Shown: positions 24,696 through 32,929, counted from the stretch's first letter. The stretch is DNA of 40,286 nucleotides from Janthinobacterium violaceinigrum (GCF_009208555.1 NZ_WFLI01000046.1:1-40286); one strand, 5' to 3'. The notes: generated by a model not told the origin, from the sequence alone. Program-made: numbers and translations.

Positions 24696-25550
24696 ATGAA
24701 TAACAAACTGACCGGCATCGCCATCGCCGCCGCCATCGCGGCAGCGCTGGCGTTCGTGTACTGGCCGGCGCCCGACGGCGATGCGGCCCAGGTGGCGGCC
24801 GGTGGCCCAGCCGCACCGCAGGGCCGCAGCCTGGCCTCGTATTTCAATCTGGATGCCGTGCCCGTGCCTGCCGCGGCGCCCGTGCCCGTCACCCTGGCGC
24901 AGCAGCTGGCACGCCTGGCGGCCAGCGGCAAGCCGGAAGACGCGTATGCGGCGTATAACCTGCTCGACGATTGCATCGTCTTCCAGCGCGAAAGCCGCTT
25001 GCCGGGGCTGGAATTCGAGCTGGGGCGCGAGATGACGGCGGAAGAAAAAGCCGCCCAGCAGCAGCTGTGCGCGGGCTTGACGCAGCGCCAGCGCGAGGAC
25101 CGCCTCGGCTACCTGGCCGCCGCCGCGCAGGGCGGCGTGCCGGGTGCGGCCACCATCTTCCTGTCGGAAGGGCCGTTCGGCGACCGCAGCGCGCTGCGCA
25201 ACCGTCCCGACGATCCGCTGGTGCAGGCGTGGAAGCGGCAAGCCATCGCCCAGCTGACGGCGCAGGCGGACGAGGCGGAACTCTCGAGTGTGTCGACCCT
25301 GATGATGGCGTATCTGCGCGATGGCGAGGTGGTGCAGAAAGATGCGCCGCAAGCATATGGCTACCTGCTGGCGCTGCGCCAGGTCTACGACGACATCCTC
25401 GCGCCCGGCGTCACGAATCCCTACCAGGATGAATATTGGCATTGGCTGCAGGCGGAACTGACGCCGGAGCAGCAAGCGGCGGCCGCCGCGAAGGCGCAAG
25501 CCATCGTGGCGAAATACCGCCAGCATACGGGACGTCCCGCGCACGGTTGA
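24696..25550 (+). CDS. Hypothetical membrane-anchored protein
   Basis: A 284-residue protein of no family that I recognise. The start at 24696 gives MNNKLTG followed by a hydrophobic segment (residues about 6-26, GIAIAAAIAAALAFVYW), a signal anchor or uncleaved signal peptide. The rest is probably periplasmic, mostly helical and Ala/Gln-rich, with ALAALASGKPEDAYAAYNLL-like stretches that recall Sel1/TPR helical repeats, and only two cysteines (in DDCIVF and QQLCAG). A frame open upstream to 24633 overlaps nothing of value. It is 72 bases after yciH, on the same strand, and convergent with flgN. Membership in the flagellar programme is possible only by position. Confidence 0.75.
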   Translation: MNNKLTGIAIAAAIAAALAFVYWPAPDGDAAQVAAGGPAAPQGRSLASYFNLDAVPVPAAAPVPVTLAQQLARLAASGKPEDAYAAYNLLDDCIVFQRESRLPGLEFELGREMTAEEKAAQQQLCAGLTQRQREDRLGYLAAAAQGGVPGAATIFLSEGPFGDRSALRNRPDDPLVQAWKRQAIAQLTAQADEAELSSVSTLMMAYLRDGEVVQKDAPQAYGYLLALRQVYDDILAPGVTNPYQDEYWHWLQAELTPEQQAAAAAKAQAIVAKYRQHTGRPAHG

Positions 25551-25600
25551 AGGGCAGGGCGGCTGCGCCTTGCCGGGGGATGGCTGTTAATTAGGGGGAA

Positions 25601-26068
25601 TCAGCCGATGACGACGCGGCGGCTGGCCGTGTTCGTCGTCGGTTGGCCGCTGGGGCCGTAGAAATTGCCGCTCTGGGCCGGGGGGCGCATGGCGTTCAGG
25701 GCGCCTTGCGTGTGCAGCATGTGCTTGTTGACGAGCAGGCTGTTCAGGCGGTTCTGCTCTTTCGCTTCGCGCGTGGTCTCGAGCAGGGCTTTCCACAGCG
25801 ATGCCGCCTCGGCCTCGCTGGCGCCGACCAGCCAGTCTTCCATGCCCGCTTCGGCGGCCGTAAAGCCGGCTGCCGCCAGCGCCTGGTGGCGTTGCGCCGC
25901 CAGCTGGCTCAATTGTCCCACCAGTGCCGTCTTGCGTACGGTGAGCTCCGCGATTGCATCGATGTCAGCGGCAACCAGATGCCGCTGTTCTTCTTTCATC
26001 AATGCCAGCAATGTGGTCATGAGCTGTTGCTCGTCGCGCAGGCTGGAAAACGGAGTCACTGATTGCAT
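25601..26068 (-). CDS. flgN: Flagellar export chaperone FlgN
   Basis: A 155-residue helical protein that escorts the hook-filament junction proteins FlgK and FlgL to the export gate. The N-terminal coiled-coil helices (LRDEQQLMTTLLALMKEEQRHLVAADIDAIAELTVRK) are typical, and the conserved NRLNSLLVNKHMLHTQGALNAM near the C-terminus is the FlgN signature. It lies eight bases after flgM, with which it forms an operon. FlgK and FlgL, its expected clients, are encoded at the end of the opposite operon. Confidence 0.93.
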   Translation of the reverse strand: MQSVTPFSSLRDEQQLMTTLLALMKEEQRHLVAADIDAIAELTVRKTALVGQLSQLAAQRHQALAAAGFTAAEAGMEDWLVGASEAEAASLWKALLETTREAKEQNRLNSLLVNKHMLHTQGALNAMRPPAQSGNFYGPSGQPTTNTASRRVVIG

Positions 26069-26076
26069 GAGGGAAC

Positions 26077-26385
26077 CTATCTATTTCGTGAGTGCAGCAA
26101 GTCCTTGACTGTGTCGAGGAGACCGTCCGCCACTTTTTCAGAGTTGACCTGGAACTGGCCGTCGGCGATCGCCAGCTTGATGCGCTCGACTTTTTTCGTG
26201 TCGAACACGGCGCCGCTGCCGGCAGTTGCACTGGCCGCTAATGCCTGTCCTTGCGGCGACAGGCGTACATTGTCCGACGTCGTCGGTGTTGCTTGGGCTT
26301 TCTCGGCATTCCGGGCGCCGGAGGTACTCGCGGGCGCCACCGGCAGGCCGGGATTGCTTTTAATGGTGTTGTCGGTAATTTTCAC
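26077..26385 (-). CDS. flgM: Anti-sigma-28 factor FlgM
   Basis: A 102-residue protein that binds FliA and blocks late flagellar genes until the hook is finished and FlgM is exported. The N-terminus MKITDNTIKSN is followed by a disordered Ala/Thr/Ser-rich part (about 15-60). The C-terminal helix region VERIKLAIADGQFQVNSEKVADGLLDTVKDLL is the FliA-binding domain. A consensus sigma-28 promoter lies 50 bases upstream, so FliA drives its own inhibitor, the standard feedback loop. Confidence 0.96.
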   Translation of the reverse strand: MKITDNTIKSNPGLPVAPASTSGARNAEKAQATPTTSDNVRLSPQGQALAASATAGSGAVFDTKKVERIKLAIADGQFQVNSEKVADGLLDTVKDLLHSRNR

Positions 26386-26434
26386 AGCGTGATCCTCGTC
26401 TGGTCGAAGTCAAAAAACTCCGGGATATGTGTCA

Positions 26435-26461
26435 TTATCGGCACCTTCTTCCGAAACTTTA
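26435..26461 (-). promoter_or_regulatory. Consensus sigma-28 promoter of flgM-flgN
   Basis: On the minus strand TAAAG (-35, from 26461), 15 bases between TAAA and the -10, then GCCGATAA (26442-26435) match the sigma-28 consensus in full. It lies between the flgA stop (26497) and the flgM start (26385). It makes flgMN partly independent of flgA. Confidence 0.92.
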
Positions 26462-26496
26462 GTGCGCCAGACCACAATATCGCTGTCCATCCGTGT

Positions 26497-27192
26497 TTAA
26501 AAAGCGACCTCCACCATGCCTCCAGCCCGCGCCACGCCGCTGATCTGCTGGCCGCTTTGCGTGCGCACCTGCACCGTCTGGCCGTCGCCGGCGCTGCCGA
26601 TGGCGCGTCCTTCTGATGCCACTTGGAAACCGTTGCCACTGGAAACGACGCGTACCAGCTGGCCCTGCATCACCACGGGCTTGCGGCGCAGGGTGTCGAG
26701 GCGCATCGGCGTGCCTGGCGGCAAGGAAATATTCGTGCTGGCGCCCACCACCTGGGCCATGTCGGTGGCGATGCCTGCCGGCAATGCGGCCAGGTCGCCC
26801 TGCATCGTCACCAGCTGGCTGGCGTCGATGGCTTGCCCTTGCGCCAACGGTACGGCGCTGGCCACGTAGTCGCCCACGACGGCCACGTTGGCTTGCAGGT
26901 AGATCGTCCAGTTGCTTGGTGCCGTGCAGCGCACGCCCACGGTGGTCTTGCCCCAGGCGCGGGCGCCCGGCGCCATGAATGCCTGCGGCGCGGGGCAGGC
27001 GGCCAGGTTCAGGCGCGGATCGACGGCACCGACGGTGATCGTCACCTTGCCCGGCAAGCCGTTGCTTTGCACTTGCAGGAACTGTTCCACGCTGTTGCGC
27101 AGCGCTTCCTGCGTTTGCCGGCCGGCGTTTTGCGCCTGGGCCAGCAATGGCAGGGCGGCGAGGGCAAGAAGGAAAGCAAGCGGTGTTTTCAT
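26497..27192 (-). CDS. flgA: P-ring chaperone FlgA
   Basis: A 231-residue periplasmic chaperone needed to assemble the FlgI P ring. MKTPLAFLLALAALPLLAQAQ is a clear Sec signal peptide. The mature protein has the SAF-like C-terminal domain: VGDYVASAVPLAQGQAIDASQLV, PPGTPMRLDTLRRKPVVMQGQLVRVV and a final block SGQQISGVARAGGMVEV. The start at 27192 has GAGG about nine bases upstream; a longer start at 27219 would precede the signal peptide. It is divergent from flgB with a 191-base gap. Confidence 0.95.
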   Translation of the reverse strand: MKTPLAFLLALAALPLLAQAQNAGRQTQEALRNSVEQFLQVQSNGLPGKVTITVGAVDPRLNLAACPAPQAFMAPGARAWGKTTVGVRCTAPSNWTIYLQANVAVVGDYVASAVPLAQGQAIDASQLVTMQGDLAALPAGIATDMAQVVGASTNISLPPGTPMRLDTLRRKPVVMQGQLVRVVSSGNGFQVASEGRAIGSAGDGQTVQVRTQSGQQISGVARAGGMVEVAF

Positions 27193-27383
27193 GGTGATAG
27201 GCCTCTGGAATAGTGCCATGATAGTGCGCGCCGCCCCGTTCGAAGCGCCGATTAAGGGGTAAAAGTACGGTCTGATCCGGCGATGGCCATGCCGGTGCGC
27301 GCCGTACTATGTTTCCTGTCATCACTATACCGCCATCCTTCCGCCATCTCGGGCGCCAGTGGCAGATCTTTCCGGAGCCTGAC
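27193..27383. promoter_or_regulatory. Divergent flgA-flgB promoter region
   Basis: The 191 bases between the two start codons must hold promoters for both flgAMN and flgBCDEFGHIJKL. I find no sigma-28 or sigma-54 match. In related bacteria this class of operon is activated by FlhDC with sigma-70, which would suit the absence of those boxes. A GTAC-centred repeat (GTACGG near 27266 and CCGTAC near 27301) is present but is not proven to be an operator. Confidence 0.35.
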
Positions 27384-27836
27384 ATGATAGGGAAACTCGA
27401 CGATTACATGCGCTTCAACGAGACGGCGCTGAGCCTGCGCTCGACGCGCCAGGAATTGCTCGCCTCGAATATCGCCAATGCCGACACGCCCAACTACAAG
27501 GCGCGCGATGTCGATTTCGCCGCCGCGCTGAAGGGCGCGATGGCGCGCAAGGACGGCGTGCCGCCCGCCCTGAAGGGCACGGCGCCGCAGCATATGCCGG
27601 GCAAGGGCGTGGCCGCAGCTGCGGGCGCACCCGGTGGCGGCAAGGTCGAGACCCTGGCCGACGGCACGCCGCTGCTGTACCGCGCGCCGGCCCAGGGGGC
27701 CGTCGATGGCAATACGGTGGACATGGACCTCGAACGCAACGCCTTTGCCGACAACGCCATCCGCTACGAAGCGGCCGTGACGTTCCTCAACTCGCAGATC
27801 AAGGGCATGCTGACGGCCATCCAGGGAGGACAATAA
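27384..27836 (+). CDS. flgB: Flagellar proximal rod protein FlgB
   Basis: A 150-residue rod subunit. The N-terminus MIGKLDDYMRFNETALSLRSTRQELLASNIANADTPNYKA carries the ANxxNxxTP-type motif of rod/hook proteins, and the C-terminal helix ends RYEAAVTFLNSQIKGMLTAIQGG. A Pro/Gly-rich loop lies between. GGAG lies about eight bases before 27384. It is the first gene of the flgB-L operon and is two bases from flgC. Confidence 0.96.
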   Translation: MIGKLDDYMRFNETALSLRSTRQELLASNIANADTPNYKARDVDFAAALKGAMARKDGVPPALKGTAPQHMPGKGVAAAAGAPGGGKVETLADGTPLLYRAPAQGAVDGNTVDMDLERNAFADNAIRYEAAVTFLNSQIKGMLTAIQGGQ

Positions 27837-27838
27837 TC

Positions 27839-28240
27839 ATGTCGCTATTTAATATCTTCAATGTTTCCGGTTCGGCCATGAGCGCCCAGGCGCAGCGCCT
27901 GAACACGGTGGCCAGCAACCTGGCCAATGCCGACAGCGCCACCAGCGCCACGGGCGAAGCCTACCGCGCCAAGCAGGTGGTGTTCGAGGCCGTGCCCATG
28001 GCCAACGGCGCCACGGCCGTCAAGGTGCAGAAGGTGATCGAAGACCCGTCGCCGATGAAGCTGGTCTACGACCCGAAGAACCCGCTGGCCGACGAGAAGG
28101 GCTACGTCACCATGCCCAACGTGAATACGGTCGACGAAATGGTCAACATGCTGTCGGCCTCGCGCTCGTACCAGACCAACGTGGAAACCATGAACGCGGC
28201 CAAGTCGCTGCTCCTGAAAACCCTCACCCTTGGCCAATAA
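27839..28240 (+). CDS. flgC: Flagellar proximal rod protein FlgC
   Basis: A 133-residue rod subunit. MSLFNIFNVSGSAMSAQAQRLNTVASNLANADS is the family N-terminus. MPNVNTVDEMVNMLSASRSYQTNVETMNAAKSLLLKTLTLGQ is the C-terminal helix shared by axial proteins. The length is standard. It follows flgB closely and precedes flgD by 15 bases. Confidence 0.97.
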   Translation: MSLFNIFNVSGSAMSAQAQRLNTVASNLANADSATSATGEAYRAKQVVFEAVPMANGATAVKVQKVIEDPSPMKLVYDPKNPLADEKGYVTMPNVNTVDEMVNMLSASRSYQTNVETMNAAKSLLLKTLTLGQ

Positions 28241-28255
28241 GGCTGATTGATCATT

Positions 28256-28951
28256 ATGGCAACCATCGATACGAGCAACACCGTCACCACCGACCTGATG
28301 GCGACGATGAATCCGAAGAAGACGACGGCCGAGGCAGGCAGTGTCGAAGCGGAAACGAACAAATTCCTCACGCTGCTGGTCACCCAGCTGAAAAACCAGG
28401 ACCCGATGAATCCGCTGGACAATGCGCAGCTGACCAGCCAGCTGGCGCAGCTGTCCACGGTGACGGGCGTCAATAAGCTCAACACGACCCTGGAAACCCT
28501 GAAGGCCAGTTACCAGCAAGCTGAATCGATGCAGGCGGCCAACATCATCGGCCATGGCGTGTTGACGGCAGGCAAGGACATCAACCTGAGCAAGAGCGCC
28601 GCGCTGCTGGGCGTGGACCTGGCCACGGCTGCCGACAAGGTCAAGGTCACCATCTACAAGGATGGCAAGGAAGTCCATTCCATCGACCTGGGCGCGCAGC
28701 CGGCGGGCACCTTGCCGCTGGGCTGGAACGGTTCCACCGCCGACCTGGACAAGGATGGCAAGCCCATCGTGCTGGCCGACGGCGCCTACACCTTCGCGGT
28801 GGAAGCCACGCGCGGCGGTACCAAGCTCAAGGATGCGACGGCGCTGATGTTCGGTTCCGTCGCCAGCGTGTCGACGGGCGCCAATGGTGTGAAATTGAAT
28901 GTGCCGGGCGTGGGCAGCATCACCATGGCCGATGTGAAACAGATTCTGTAA
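28256..28951 (+). CDS. flgD: Hook-capping protein FlgD
   Basis: A 231-residue scaffold that caps the growing hook and is itself exported. The N-terminal signature FLTLLVTQLKNQDPMNPLDNAQLTSQLAQLSTV is at about 37-69. The C-terminal half has the FlgD Ig-like/tudor domain with LPLGWNGSTADLDKDGKPIVLADGAYTFAVEA. The start at 28256 gives MATIDTS; a TTG three codons upstream is less likely. Confidence 0.96.
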   Translation: MATIDTSNTVTTDLMATMNPKKTTAEAGSVEAETNKFLTLLVTQLKNQDPMNPLDNAQLTSQLAQLSTVTGVNKLNTTLETLKASYQQAESMQAANIIGHGVLTAGKDINLSKSAALLGVDLATAADKVKVTIYKDGKEVHSIDLGAQPAGTLPLGWNGSTADLDKDGKPIVLADGAYTFAVEATRGGTKLKDATALMFGSVASVSTGANGVKLNVPGVGSITMADVKQIL

Positions 28952-29004
28952 GCCGCTTCCCCTTAGCGTGACCCTCTACCCCTAATTTCTACCAGGAGAA
29001 CACA

Positions 29005-30552
29005 ATGTCTTTCCAACAAGGCCTGAGCGGCTTGAATGGCGCCGCCAAATCGCTGGACGTCATCGGCAACAACATCGCCAACTCGTCGACCGTGGGGTTC
29101 AAGCAGTCGCAGGCCCAGTTCGCCGACATTTATGCCAACTCGCTGTATGGCGTGGGCGGCAACCAGGCGGGGATCGGCGTGTCGGTCTCGCAAATCGCCC
29201 AGCAATTCAACCAGGGTAACCTGGAAACGTCGTCGAATCCCCTGGACATCGCCATCAATGGCGGCGGCTTCTTCCGTACCAGCGTCAACGGCGCCGTCCA
29301 GTACTCGCGCAATGGCCAGTTTCAGGTCGACAAGAGCGGCTTCATCGTCAACGCCCAGCTGGCGCAGCTGACCGGCTATGCGGCCGACGCCAACGGCAAG
29401 ATCGTGGCCGGCGCCGTCGTGCCCCTGCAGATCGACCAGTCGGACATGAAACCCCAGGCAACGACCAAGATCGACACGCAAGTCAACCTCAATTCGAACA
29501 CGGCCATGCCGACCACGGTGCCGTTCAAGTCGACGGACGACACGTCGTACAGCAAGTCGTTCCCCGTCGAAGTCTTCGATTCGCTGGGCAATTCCCACAT
29601 CATGTCGAATTTCTACGTCAAGACGGGCACCAACACCTGGGACGTCTACTCGGCCGTTGACGGCACGGAAGTAACCAGCATGAAGGCCGCGGCGGCCCTG
29701 CAGACGGACCCTGCCTCGCTGGCCGCGCGCGCCGCCTACCAGGCCGCCGCCACGGCCGTGCCGCTGGTGCCGGCCAACGTGACGGCCGCCGCCGTCGCCT
29801 ATGGCAATGCGGTCGGTGCCGCCGTCTCGGCTGCTGCCGCCGCCGCAGGCGCCACGCCGGCGCAGCTGGCCGCCATCGCCGCCACCTACGGCAGCGCCGT
29901 GCCGAACGGCGTCAACTCGAGCCGCACGCCCGACCAGATCGACGCGGCCATCCGCGCCGTGACCGTGGTGCCAGCCATCAAGACCGGTTCGCTGGTCTTC
30001 AACACGGTCGGCAGCCTGGACCGGGCCGCCATGCTGGCCCTGACGCCGCCGCAAACCTTGCCCGTCACCGTCAACCTGCCGATCTTCCCCGCCACGGGCG
30101 CGAATGCGACCCTGTCGGTGCAGGTCGATTTCAGCAAATCGACCCAGCTGGGCACGGCCACGGCGGAAAAGAAAACGGAAGCGGACGGCTACAAGGCGGG
30201 TCAATTGAGCCAATTCATCGTCGGCGACGACGGCGTCATCCAGGGCCAGTACAACAATGGCAAGACGCGCGCGCTGGGCCAGGTGGTGTTGAGCAACTTT
30301 ACCAACCCGAACGGCCTGGAACCGCTGGGCAACAACGCCTGGGTGGAAAGCTCGGCTTCGGGCAAGCCCATCACGGGCGAGCCGAAGACTGGCACCCTGG
30401 GCAACTTGCGCGCCTCGGCCGTGGAAGTGTCGAACGTCGACCTGACGGCAGAGCTGGTCAACATGATCACGGCCCAGCGCGCCTACCAGGCAAATGCGCA
30501 GACCATCAAGACGCAGGATTCCGTCCTGCAAACCCTGGTCAACCTGCGTTAA
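29005..30552 (+). CDS. flgE: Flagellar hook protein FlgE with long Ala-rich insert
   Basis: A 515-residue hook subunit, against about 400 in E. coli and Salmonella. The N-terminal core MSFQQGLSGLNGAAKSLDVIGNNIANSSTVGFK and the C-terminal ELVNMITAQRAYQANAQTIKTQDSVLQTLVNLR are typical and form the coiled-coil inner tube. Between TNTWDVYSAVDG and the conserved GSLVFNTVGSLD lies an extra segment (about residues 226-323) very rich in alanine (AVSAAAAAAGATPAQLAAIAATYG), probably helical and surface-exposed in the outer domain. AGGAG precedes 29005. A REP-like hairpin lies between it and flgF. Confidence 0.95.
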   Translation: MSFQQGLSGLNGAAKSLDVIGNNIANSSTVGFKQSQAQFADIYANSLYGVGGNQAGIGVSVSQIAQQFNQGNLETSSNPLDIAINGGGFFRTSVNGAVQYSRNGQFQVDKSGFIVNAQLAQLTGYAADANGKIVAGAVVPLQIDQSDMKPQATTKIDTQVNLNSNTAMPTTVPFKSTDDTSYSKSFPVEVFDSLGNSHIMSNFYVKTGTNTWDVYSAVDGTEVTSMKAAAALQTDPASLAARAAYQAAATAVPLVPANVTAAAVAYGNAVGAAVSAAAAAAGATPAQLAAIAATYGSAVPNGVNSSRTPDQIDAAIRAVTVVPAIKTGSLVFNTVGSLDRAAMLALTPPQTLPVTVNLPIFPATGANATLSVQVDFSKSTQLGTATAEKKTEADGYKAGQLSQFIVGDDGVIQGQYNNGKTRALGQVVLSNFTNPNGLEPLGNNAWVESSASGKPITGEPKTGTLGNLRASAVEVSNVDLTAELVNMITAQRAYQANAQTIKTQDSVLQTLVNLR

Positions 30553-30559
30553 TAGTACC

Positions 30560-30586
30560 GGGGTCAGACCCGCCGGGTCTGACCCC
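30560..30586. repeat. REP-like hairpin (copy 2), between flgE and flgF
   Basis: GGGGTCAGACCC, loop GCC, GGGTCTGACCCC is a perfect 12-bp stem 8 bases after the flgE stop and 41 bases before flgF. The arms are identical to the pair after flhA (19432-19495). With only three loop bases it can form a strong RNA hairpin in the flg mRNA. No T-run follows, so it is not a classical terminator, but it could lower flgF-L transcripts or stabilise the flgB-E part. Confidence 0.8.
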
Positions 30587-30627
30587 AGCTTTCTGTCTTG
30601 GGTTGAAAGCAACAGGAGAAATAAAAC

Positions 30628-31371
30628 ATGGACCGTCTCATCTACACCGCCGGCTCGGGCGCCAAGCACATCCTGGACAAGCAGGCGACCACGGCGAACA
30701 ACCTGGCGAACGCCACCAGCACGGGTTTCCGTGCTCAGCTCGACTCGTTCCGTGCCGTGCCCGTGGTGGCCGACGGCATGATGCCCACGCGCGCCTTTGT
30801 CGTCGATTCGACGGTCGGTTCCGATTTCACGCAAGGTCCCATGCAGCACACGGGCCGCGCGCTCGACGTGGCCGTGGAAAACGGCGGCTGGATCGCCGTG
30901 CAGTCGGCCGACGGGTCCGAAGCCTACACGCGCAACGGCGCCTTGAAACTCAATGAAAACGGCATGCTGCAGACGCAGTCGGGCCTGATGGTGCAGGGCG
31001 ATACGGGCCCGCTGGCCATCCCGCCCGGCGTGACGGTGGCCATCAGCGGCGACGGCACGGTGGGCACGATTTCCACGGACGTGCCGCCGGGGCCGTCGAC
31101 GGTGCTGGGACGCATCAAGCTGGTCAACCCGCCCGAGCAGCAACTGGTGCGCGGCGACGACGGCTTGTTCCGCCTGAAGGATGGCACGGTCGCGCAGGCG
31201 GACCAGGCCGTCAAACTGACGACGGGCGCGCTGGAAGGCAGCAATGTCAGCCCCGTCGACTCCATGGTCAGCATGATTGCCCTGGCGCGCCAGTTCGAAA
31301 CGCAAATGAGTTTATTGAAGAATGCCGAGAATAACGCGGCGAAAGCCACCCAGATCCTCGCTTTGAATTGA
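30628..31371 (+). CDS. flgF: Flagellar proximal rod protein FlgF
   Basis: A 247-residue rod subunit of the FlgF type. MDRLIYTAGSGAKHILDKQATTANNLANATSTGFRAQL is the N-terminal axial helix. EAYTRNGALKLNENGMLQTQSG is in the central domain, and LEGSNVSPVDSMVSMIALARQFETQMSLLK is the C-terminal helix. AGGAG lies about nine bases before the start. It is separated from flgE by the REP-like hairpin. Confidence 0.96.
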   Translation: MDRLIYTAGSGAKHILDKQATTANNLANATSTGFRAQLDSFRAVPVVADGMMPTRAFVVDSTVGSDFTQGPMQHTGRALDVAVENGGWIAVQSADGSEAYTRNGALKLNENGMLQTQSGLMVQGDTGPLAIPPGVTVAISGDGTVGTISTDVPPGPSTVLGRIKLVNPPEQQLVRGDDGLFRLKDGTVAQADQAVKLTTGALEGSNVSPVDSMVSMIALARQFETQMSLLKNAENNAAKATQILALN

Positions 31372-31443
31372 TAGGGGCCACCGCATAATGGTCACATAGA
31401 AATAGTCTACAGGGCTGGTAAGCGCTGTTATTGGAGAAAAATC

Positions 31444-32226
31444 ATGATTCGTTCCCTTTGGATTGCCAAAACCGGCCTGGAAGCGCAGCAGACGCAGATG
31501 GATGTGATCGCCAATAACCTGGCCAACGTCAGCACCACGGGCTTCAAGAAGTCGCGCGCCGTGTTTGAAGACTTGCTGTATCAAAATGTGCGCCAGCCGG
31601 GCGCGCAATCGTCGCAGCAAACCCAGCTGCCATCGGGCTTGCAGATCGGCACCGGCGTGCGCACGGTGGCAACCGAACGCATCCATACGCAGGGCAATCC
31701 CCAGGCATCGGGCAATTCGCGCGACGTGATGGTCAACGGCACGGGCTTCTTCCAGGTGCTGATGCCGGACGGCGCCACCGCCTACACGCGCGACGGCTCG
31801 TTCCAGACGGACAGCAACGGCCAGCTCGTCACTTCCGAAGGCTTTGTCATCCAGCCCGCCATCACCGTGCCCACCAATGCGCTGAGCCTGACCGTGGCGC
31901 GCGACGGCACCGTTTCCGTCACCTTGCCCGACACCGTGGCGCCATCGCAGATCGGCTCGCTGCAACTGACCACCTTCGTCAATCCGGCCGGCCTGGAATC
32001 GAAGGGCGAAAACCTGTACATGGAAACGGGTGCCTCCGGCGTGGCGCAAACCAACACCCCGGGCACCAACGGCGCCGGCGTGCTGATGCAGGGCTATATC
32101 GAAACCTCGAACGTCAACGTGGCCGAGGAAATGGTCAACATGATCCAGACGCAGCGCGCCTACGAGATCAACAGCAAGGCCATCACCACATCCGACCAGA
32201 TGCTGCAGAAATTGTCGCAACTTTAA
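31444..32226 (+). CDS. flgG: Flagellar distal rod protein FlgG
   Basis: A 260-residue distal rod subunit, the length found in E. coli. MIRSLWIAKTGLEAQQTQMDVIANNLANVSTTGFKKSRAVFEDLLYQN is the standard N-terminus, with the FlgG-specific stretch after the axial motif that keeps the rod rigid. YIETSNVNVAEEMVNMIQTQRAYEINSKAITTSDQMLQKLSQL is the C-terminus. TTGGAG precedes the start by about six bases. Confidence 0.97.
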   Translation: MIRSLWIAKTGLEAQQTQMDVIANNLANVSTTGFKKSRAVFEDLLYQNVRQPGAQSSQQTQLPSGLQIGTGVRTVATERIHTQGNPQASGNSRDVMVNGTGFFQVLMPDGATAYTRDGSFQTDSNGQLVTSEGFVIQPAITVPTNALSLTVARDGTVSVTLPDTVAPSQIGSLQLTTFVNPAGLESKGENLYMETGASGVAQTNTPGTNGAGVLMQGYIETSNVNVAEEMVNMIQTQRAYEINSKAITTSDQMLQKLSQL

Positions 32227-32276
32227 TTTTCATAGTCGTCATGCCATCCGCCGCCGGATGGCAGCGGAGGTCCGTC

Positions 32277-32927
32277 ATGCAATACCCCATCATCGCCCTG
32301 TTGTCCGCAGTCCTGTTGTCCGGCTGCGCCATCACGCCCACCTCGATCGTGCAATACCCGACCACCACGCGCGCGCCGATGCCGGAACCCGTGGTCGTCA
32401 ACAACGGTTCCATCTACCAGCCGTCGACCTACCGTCCTGCCTTCGAAGACCGCCGCGCGCGCCACGTGGGCGACACCATGACGATCGCCATCACCGAGCG
32501 CACGAATGCCGTCAAGGCGGGCGCCAGTTCCGGCAACAAGTCGGGCAGCGTGGGCTTCAGTACGCCCGGCATCGCCCAGGGCCGCTTCGGCGGCACCGTG
32601 GCGGCGAATGGCGCAACGAAATTTGCCGACGGCGACAACCAGTCCGCCAGCAACACCTTTTCCGGCACCATCGGCGTGACGGTGATCGAGGTATTGCCTA
32701 ATGGTAATCTCATCGTCGCCGGCGAGAAACAGATCGCCATGAACAAGGGCACGGAATTCATCCGCTTCTCGGGCATGGTCAATCCGGACACGATCGGCAT
32801 CGGCAACGTCGTGCCGTCGACCCAGGTGGCCGATGCGCGCGTCGAGTACCGCACCAACAGCCAGATCGACCGTGCGGAAATGGCGTCGATGGCTTCGCGC
32901 TTCTTCCTCAGCCTGTTGCCGTTCTGA
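32277..32927 (+). CDS. flgH: Flagellar L-ring lipoprotein FlgH
   Basis: A 216-residue outer-membrane ring subunit. MQYPIIALLSAVLLSGCAIT is a lipoprotein signal with the lipobox LSGC (Cys18 after processing). The L-ring core includes RRARHVGDTMTIAITERTNA, SGTIGVTVIEVLPNGNLIVAGEKQI and FIRFSGMVNPDTIG. The start at 32277 has GGAGG seven bases upstream; a longer frame from 32241 lacks a signal. It is two bases from flgI. Confidence 0.96.
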   Translation: MQYPIIALLSAVLLSGCAITPTSIVQYPTTTRAPMPEPVVVNNGSIYQPSTYRPAFEDRRARHVGDTMTIAITERTNAVKAGASSGNKSGSVGFSTPGIAQGRFGGTVAANGATKFADGDNQSASNTFSGTIGVTVIEVLPNGNLIVAGEKQIAMNKGTEFIRFSGMVNPDTIGIGNVVPSTQVADARVEYRTNSQIDRAEMASMASRFFLSLLPF

Positions 32928-32929
32928 TC

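Noticed and set aside
25553..25582. Hairpin GGCAGGGC/GCCTTGCC between the 284-residue gene and flgN as a shared terminator
   Set aside because: The stem has a G-U pair and no T-run follows on either strand.
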